Source: JAHJBR01 sp040757035 (GTDB taxonomy: Archaea > Micrarchaeota > Micrarchaeia > Anstonellales > Bilamarchaeaceae). Taken from it: a DNA stretch of 10,790 bases. Numbering within the stretch: position 1 is the stretch's first letter; every line of letters begins with the position of its first letter. Under the pieces are notes generated by a model. It was given only the letters and a program-made list of their open reading frames with translations, was not told the DNA's origin and searched no databases. Made by a program: the position numbers and the translations under genes. Below, piece by piece: positions 7,432 to 10,790 of the stretch. The stretch is taken from positions 1 through 10,790 of the forward strand of contig JBFLYM010000032.1 in NCBI GenBank assembly GCA_040757035.1, read 5' to 3'.

Positions 7432-8788
7432 ACACTGGGTAAGCAATTAGGTCCTTTATATTCTTCACCACATATTCTAAATTTCTTTTATTAAGCGCTG
7501 GAAAAATCCCAATCCAGAACGTTCTTTCCATTATAACATCAGTATTTTTTAGGTTTCCGGCAACCCGATAAGAGATATTGTTGTTGATAAAATACGGCTG
7601 CTTTGTTATATTCCCAGCAAAAACAAGTCTAGTTGCAATACCGCGCTTATCAAGATTTTCAAGCAATTTCGTTCGATTGATATTTTTTTTTGATATTTTT
7701 TTGATAGTAAGAGGAAAACCAAACCAGCATGGTTCGGAGTTTTTGGTTTTGTCAGGCATGATAAAATATCTTTCAAGTCCTTCTTCGGTGAACCGTTTCA
7801 ATAGATATGAAAAATTATCTCTTCTTTTTTTCATGAACTTTGGCAGCTTTTTTATCTGTGCGATTCCTATTGCTGCTTGTATATCGGTCATTTTTAAATT
7901 GAATCCAATCTCAGAATAAATGTATTTATGATCATATCCATACGGAAGTTTGCCCAATTTCCATGAAAATCTTTTTTTGCAGGTATTATCCGTGCCAGTG
8001 GGGCACCAGCAATCCCTTCCCCAATCTCTGAATGAACGCATTATCTTGTATAAAAGTGGATTGTCGGTAAGTACTGCTCCGCCTTCAGCGGTAGTTATGT
8101 GATGAGCAGGATAAAAACTTAGACTGGAGACATGCCCGAATGTTCCACACATTTTTTTTGCGTATTTACTTCCAAGCGCATCGCACGAATCTTCAATCAA
8201 CCATAATTTGTGTTCGTCAGCAATTTCTCTTATTTCTTTTGCTTCAAAAGGATTACCTAAAGTATGCGCAACAAAGATGGCTTTGGTTTTTTCGGTTATT
8301 GCGTTTTCAATATCATGAGCGCGCACATTATATGCCCCAAGTTCCACATCAAGAAAAACAGGAACCGCTCCAAATTGTATTATTGGATTTACGGTCGTAG
8401 GAAATGCTGCTGCAGCAGTGATTACATGATCTCCTTTTTTTATTTTTCTTTTACCAAGTTTTGTAGAAGTAAGCGCATAAAATGCAATAAGATTCGCGGA
8501 AGAACCCGAATTTGTTGTAAGCGCGAATTTCGTCCCAATATAATTTTTCAAAGCATTTTCAAATTCCGCACAGTATTTTCCCTCAGTCCACCATCCATCC
8601 AACACTGCATTAACTCCATTTATGAGTTCGTCTTCATCAAATACCTTGCCGCTTATCGGCACCTTGTTTTTCGGCAGTTTTGTTTTTGTTAATTCTGCGT
8701 ATCTTCTTACAAGCACGGCTATCCGATCCATCAGTTTTGCTGATTTTATGTGTTTTTTGATTGTCGTTACGTTCATATACTCAACCAT
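7430..8788 (-). CDS. rfbH: CDP-4-keto-6-deoxy-D-glucose 3-dehydrase (E1, iron-sulfur, PMP-dependent)
   Basis: Removes the C3 hydroxyl of CDP-4-keto-6-deoxyglucose, the step that defines 3,6-dideoxyhexoses. It has the DegT/DnrJ/EryC1 aminotransferase fold. The Schiff-base lysine is replaced by His (H229 in S-F-Y-P-A-H-H-I-T-T, 224-233), so the enzyme uses PMP and not lysine-bound PLP. The [2Fe-2S] ligands are present with the published E1 spacing: C202 (E-D-S-C-D-A), C260, C262 and C270, that is C-X57-C-X-C-X7-C. Also visible are N-S-G-S-S-A-N (93-99), the phosphate-binding region, and D200. Length (452) is slightly above the roughly 437 of Yersinia and Salmonella E1, owing in part to the N-terminus; M5 is an alternative start. 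It lies 9 bases after rfbG. E1 needs an electron-donating reductase (E3, AscD/DdhD/RfbI), which is not in this window. ColD also has the His but lacks this cysteine set. Confidence 0.96.
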   Translation of the reverse strand: MVEYMNVTTIKKHIKSAKLMDRIAVLVRRYAELTKTKLPKNKVPISGKVFDEDELINGVNAVLDGWWTEGKYCAEFENALKNYIGTKFALTTNSGSSANLIAFYALTSTKLGKRKIKKGDHVITAAAAFPTTVNPIIQFGAVPVFLDVELGAYNVRAHDIENAITEKTKAIFVAHTLGNPFEAKEIREIADEHKLWLIEDSCDALGSKYAKKMCGTFGHVSSLSFYPAHHITTAEGGAVLTDNPLLYKIMRSFRDWGRDCWCPTGTDNTCKKRFSWKLGKLPYGYDHKYIYSEIGFNLKMTDIQAAIGIAQIKKLPKFMKKRRDNFSYLLKRFTEEGLERYFIMPDKTKNSEPCWFGFPLTIKKISKKNINRTKLLENLDKRGIATRLVFAGNITKQPYFINNNISYRVAGNLKNTDVIMERTFWIGIFPALNKRNLEYVVKNIKDLIAYPV

Positions 8789-8797
8789 CTAAGTTCT

Positions 8798-9775
8798 TCA
8801 TGGCCTAAAAAATTTTTTGTACCATGGAATCATCTCCTTCAATCCTTCTTCAATTATATATTTCGCATTCCAACCAAGCAATTTCCTGATTTTTTCAGAG
8901 GATAGATACTGCTCGCGAATCTCATTCTTCGCGATATTGAGTATTTTTGTTCTTATTTTCTTTCCAAGACAATTTTCAACCTTTTCAACAACACCAGTAA
9001 CATTAAATCGTTCGCCACTGCTAAAATTAAACGCTTCGCCAGCGGTTTTTTTGATATTTTCCGCGAGCATAAGATAGCCGTTTACAACATCTTCAACATA
9101 GAGATATTCGCGGATCATTTTTCCATCGCTTCTTATGTTTAACACCGTATCTGTTAACCCTGCTTTTATTGCGCCAGGAATTATGCGATTGAAATTTAGA
9201 TCTCCAGGACCATAAATATTTCCAAAGCGCGTAACCGTTATAGGCATTTCATACGTTTCTGCATAACTTAAACTTATCAAATCTGCGCAGGATTTTGAAA
9301 CTTCGTAAGGCGCGTTTCCACGCATCGGCATGTCTTCACTATAGGGAAGTTTTGCGCTCGTTCCATACGCTTTGTCCGAAGATGCGACTACAATTTGTTT
9401 CACCGTTGGCGCTTTTCTTGCGGCTTCCAGAATATTCATCGTTCCATTAACGTTTGTTCTAAAAGTTTCAATCGGATTTGTTAGCGCGGTTCCAACTATT
9501 GGCTGCGCGCCCAAATGCAGGATAGTTTCAATTTCATAGCGTGTGACTATATCGCAAATTCTCCAAAAATCCTTCAAATCACCATACGCAAAAATCGTTT
9601 TCTTATCTATTCCTTCGCTGTAGAAATACGCGCGCGGGTCTTTTGAACGCAGAAGCGCGATAACATTTGCACCATAGGAAATAAGTCTTTGTGCAATGTG
9701 ACCTCCAACCATCCCACTTGCTCCTGTTAAGAAAACGTTTTTATCTTTCCAGAATGATGAATTCATATTAGTCAT
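8798..9775 (-). CDS. rfbG: CDP-glucose 4,6-dehydratase
   Basis: Converts CDP-glucose to CDP-4-keto-6-deoxyglucose, the RfbH substrate, with tightly bound NAD+. An extended SDR of 325 residues from the start chosen: T-G-A-S-G-M-V-G-G-H (17-26), H-L-G-A-Q-P-I-V-G (87-95) and the following P-I-E-T-F-R-T-N-V-N-G-T, both characteristic of RfbG, then S-S-D-K-A-Y-G (132-138), Y157 and K161 in P-Y-E-V-S-K-S-C-A-D, and R-F-G-N-I-Y-G-P-G-D. It is about 30 residues shorter than the Salmonella and Yersinia enzymes (near 357-359). The frame is open to an ATG at 9811, but the ATG at 9775 overlaps the rfbF stop as ATGA, has GGAAG upstream, and starts close to the family's usual F-W-x-x-K-x-V-F opening. The G-A-S-G-M-V-G loop differs from the more common G-H-T-G-F-K-G, so a divergent 4,6-dehydratase is possible, but rfbF and rfbH on either side settle the substrate. 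Confidence 0.93.
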   Translation of the reverse strand: MTNMNSSFWKDKNVFLTGASGMVGGHIAQRLISYGANVIALLRSKDPRAYFYSEGIDKKTIFAYGDLKDFWRICDIVTRYEIETILHLGAQPIVGTALTNPIETFRTNVNGTMNILEAARKAPTVKQIVVASSDKAYGTSAKLPYSEDMPMRGNAPYEVSKSCADLISLSYAETYEMPITVTRFGNIYGPGDLNFNRIIPGAIKAGLTDTVLNIRSDGKMIREYLYVEDVVNGYLMLAENIKKTAGEAFNFSSGERFNVTGVVEKVENCLGKKIRTKILNIAKNEIREQYLSSEKIRKLLGWNAKYIIEEGLKEMIPWYKKFFRP

Positions 9776-10539
9776 TGCCATATCTTCCATGGAGCGTTTC
9801 CGCTTGCCCACATTTGTTCTAAATCATTTTTGTCTTTGAGTTTATCCATAGGCATCCAAAATCCAAAATGCTTATATGCATAAAGTTCTCCTTTTTTAGA
9901 TAATGTTTCAAGCGGTTCTTGTTCCCATATAGTATTGTCGCCTTTTATATAATCAAAAATTTTTGGTTCAAGCACAAAAAATCCGGCATTTGCCCATGTC
10001 TGATCTTCGCGTGGTTTTTCTTTGAAGATTCGTACAACTTCATTTTCTATATTAAGCATGCCGTATCTTCCTGGCGGCTGCACTGCTGTAACCGTTGCGC
10101 TTTTTCCATACTTTTTATGGAATGCTAGAAGAGCGTTTAAATCGATATCTGCTATACCATCTCCATAAGTTAGCATAAATGTTCCATTTACATGCCTTTG
10201 TATTCGTTTTATCCTTCCACCAGTTTGAGTATTTATACCCGTATCTACCAATGTAATTTTCCAGTCTTCGGTATTGCTTTGATGAATTTCAATTTTATTT
10301 GTTTTTAGATCTATTGTTACATCAGAATTATGTAAAAAATAATTCGCAAACCATTCTTTTATTATATATCCCTTATAGCCAAGACATACCACAAATTCCT
10401 TGAATCCATAATGTGAATAAATTTTCATTATATGCCAGAGTATGGGCATATTACCTATTTCTACCATTGGTTTTGGTTTCAATACAGTTTCTTCGCTAAG
10501 TCGCGTGCCAAATCCTCCTGCAAGAATGACGACTTTCAT
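9772..10539 (-). CDS. rfbF: Glucose-1-phosphate cytidylyltransferase
   Basis: Makes CDP-glucose from glucose-1-phosphate and CTP, committing glucose to the CDP-deoxysugar route. Its 255 residues match the Salmonella enzyme (257) almost end to end in pattern: L-A-G-G-F-G-T-R-L-S-E-E-T (6-18), K-P-K-P-M-V-E-I-G (21-29), I-L-W-H-I-M-K (33-39), T-L-V-D-T-G (96-101), T-G-G-R (106-109), Y-G-D-G-I-A-D (125-131, D127 binding metal), P-P-G-R-Y-G (155-160), W-E-Q-E-P-L (205-210) and a terminal A-P-W-K-I-W. It is the first gene of the - strand operon. Its stop overlaps the rfbG start by four bases. No ribosome site is visible before the ATG; an AT-rich box lies 22-30 bases upstream. Confidence 0.97.
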   Translation of the reverse strand: MKVVILAGGFGTRLSEETVLKPKPMVEIGNMPILWHIMKIYSHYGFKEFVVCLGYKGYIIKEWFANYFLHNSDVTIDLKTNKIEIHQSNTEDWKITLVDTGINTQTGGRIKRIQRHVNGTFMLTYGDGIADIDLNALLAFHKKYGKSATVTAVQPPGRYGMLNIENEVVRIFKEKPREDQTWANAGFFVLEPKIFDYIKGDNTIWEQEPLETLSKKGELYAYKHFGFWMPMDKLKDKNDLEQMWASGNAPWKIWQ

Positions 10540-10560
10540 GGAAAAAATAGGAATGGTAAG

Positions 10561-10569
10561 ATTAATAAA
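10561..10569 (-). promoter_or_regulatory. TATA-like element upstream of rfbF
   Basis: On the - strand TTTATTAAT lies 22 to 30 bases before the rfbF ATG, and no Shine-Dalgarno sequence lies between them. This is the arrangement of a leaderless archaeal promoter. A bacterial reading is possible, with TTGACT at 10579-10574 as a -35 box, but no good -10 hexamer follows at 16-18 bases. The operon must be transcribed from about here, because a terminator lies about 90 bases further upstream. Confidence 0.35.
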
Positions 10570-10661
10570 TTCGAGTCAAATTATTTACTTGCGGATTTAC
10601 TGGGAATAGATTGAATATTGAGCAAAACCCTATAAAAACAAAACGAAATAAATAGATTATG

Positions 10662-10690
10662 AAAAAATCCTAAATTCCCAAGGTTTTAGG
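10662..10690 (-). terminator. Intrinsic terminator of the gene entering from the right
   Basis: On the - strand CCTAAA (10690-10685) pairs with TTTAGG (10674-10669). The loop contains CC-TT-GG, which could extend the stem, and ATTTTTT follows at once (10668-10662). It overlaps the stop codon of the partial - strand frame. It would separate that gene's transcript from the rfbF operon. Confidence 0.5.
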
Positions 10691-10790
10691 CACTATGACA
10701 TTAGTTTTCTCAATAATGGCCTTCTGCTCTTTTGTTAATTCACTTATAAGGATTTCTTCATCATAGACTTTACATTTCAGATTTTTCATT
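10670..10790 (-). CDS. 3' end of a gene entering from the right (partial, unidentified)
   Basis: A - strand frame reaches the right edge and stops at TAG (10672-10670). From an ATG at 10789 it would encode 39 residues, M-K-N-L-K-C-K-V-Y-D then ...LTKEQKAIIEKTNVIVPKTLGI. The true start may lie outside the window. Codons such as CTG, GTC, AAG and GCC are more frequent than in the neighbouring genes. The L-T-K-E-Q-K-x-I-I ending is reminiscent of some transposase C-termini, an impression only. A terminator follows directly, which supports a real gene end and not a chance frame. Confidence 0.4.
   Translation of the reverse strand, partial: MKNLKCKVYDEEILISELTKEQKAIIEKTNVIVPKTLGI

Noticed and set aside
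7336..7446. N-terminal extension of the epimerase from the ATG at 7446
   Set aside because: The 37 residues lack family similarity, the start lies within rfbH, and a better start with a ribosome site is at 7335.
8264..8692. 142-codon + strand frame opposite rfbH
   Set aside because: The product is rich in Cys, Arg and Phe with no domain pattern; it mirrors rfbH codons. The rfbH frame has a full set of catalytic residues.
1..10790. CRISPR array, tRNA or rRNA genes
   Set aside because: No regularly spaced repeats, no cloverleaf with a T-loop consensus and no rRNA-like conserved stretch was seen on either strand.

Overview
The window is an AT-rich surface-polysaccharide biosynthesis locus. Two glycosyltransferase genes on the + strand converge on a tightly packed eight-gene block on the - strand that makes nucleotide sugars. 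No RNA genes, CRISPR array or complete mobile element were recognised. The host cannot be named. Shine-Dalgarno-like sites (GGAGAG, AGGA, AGGG) and a hairpin plus T-run terminator near the right end fit a bacterium. However, rfbF has no visible ribosome site and carries an AT box 22-30 bases before its ATG, as in leaderless archaeal transcription. An AT-rich bacterium or archaeon known mainly from environmental genomes is an open guess.

Layout. Bases 2-106 hold the 3' end of an upstream gene. Two consecutive family 2 glycosyltransferases follow (147-1430 and 1439-2692, +). A 145-base convergent gap (2693-2837) separates them from the - strand block. In transcription order, right to left, that block reads: rfbF (glucose-1-phosphate cytidylyltransferase), rfbG (CDP-glucose 4,6-dehydratase), rfbH (iron-sulfur, PMP-type 3-dehydrase), an RmlC/AscE-type sugar epimerase, an RmlD-type reductase, ugd (UDP-glucose 6-dehydrogenase), a UDP-glucuronate decarboxylase (UDP-xylose synthase) and a short sugar-1-phosphate nucleotidyltransferase. 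Gaps are 9-26 bases or 4-base ATGA overlaps, except for about 94 bases before the epimerase if its start is placed correctly. This looks like one operon. A terminator and the 3' end of another - strand gene lie upstream of rfbF.

How the genes work together. RfbF, RfbG and RfbH convert glucose-1-phosphate to CDP-4-keto-6-deoxyglucose and then to the 3-deoxy intermediate. The epimerase and reductase then fit a C5 inversion and a C4 reduction, as in CDP-L-ascarylose synthesis (AscE and AscF). Ugd and the decarboxylase convert UDP-glucose to UDP-glucuronate and then UDP-xylose, and the nucleotidyltransferase may supply an activated sugar. The two membrane-associated glycosyltransferases are candidates to use these donors. 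The partner reductase of RfbH (AscD/DdhD/RfbI, E3) is not in the window.

Most notable: RfbH keeps the exact C-X57-C-X-C-X7-C cluster motif with His in place of the PLP lysine, yet no E3 gene is present. The operon joins a 3,6-dideoxyhexose module to a UDP-xylose module. Ugd carries a Gly-Arg-Thr in place of the usual NAD-binding acidic residue. The two glycosyltransferases share an uncharacterised C-terminal module.
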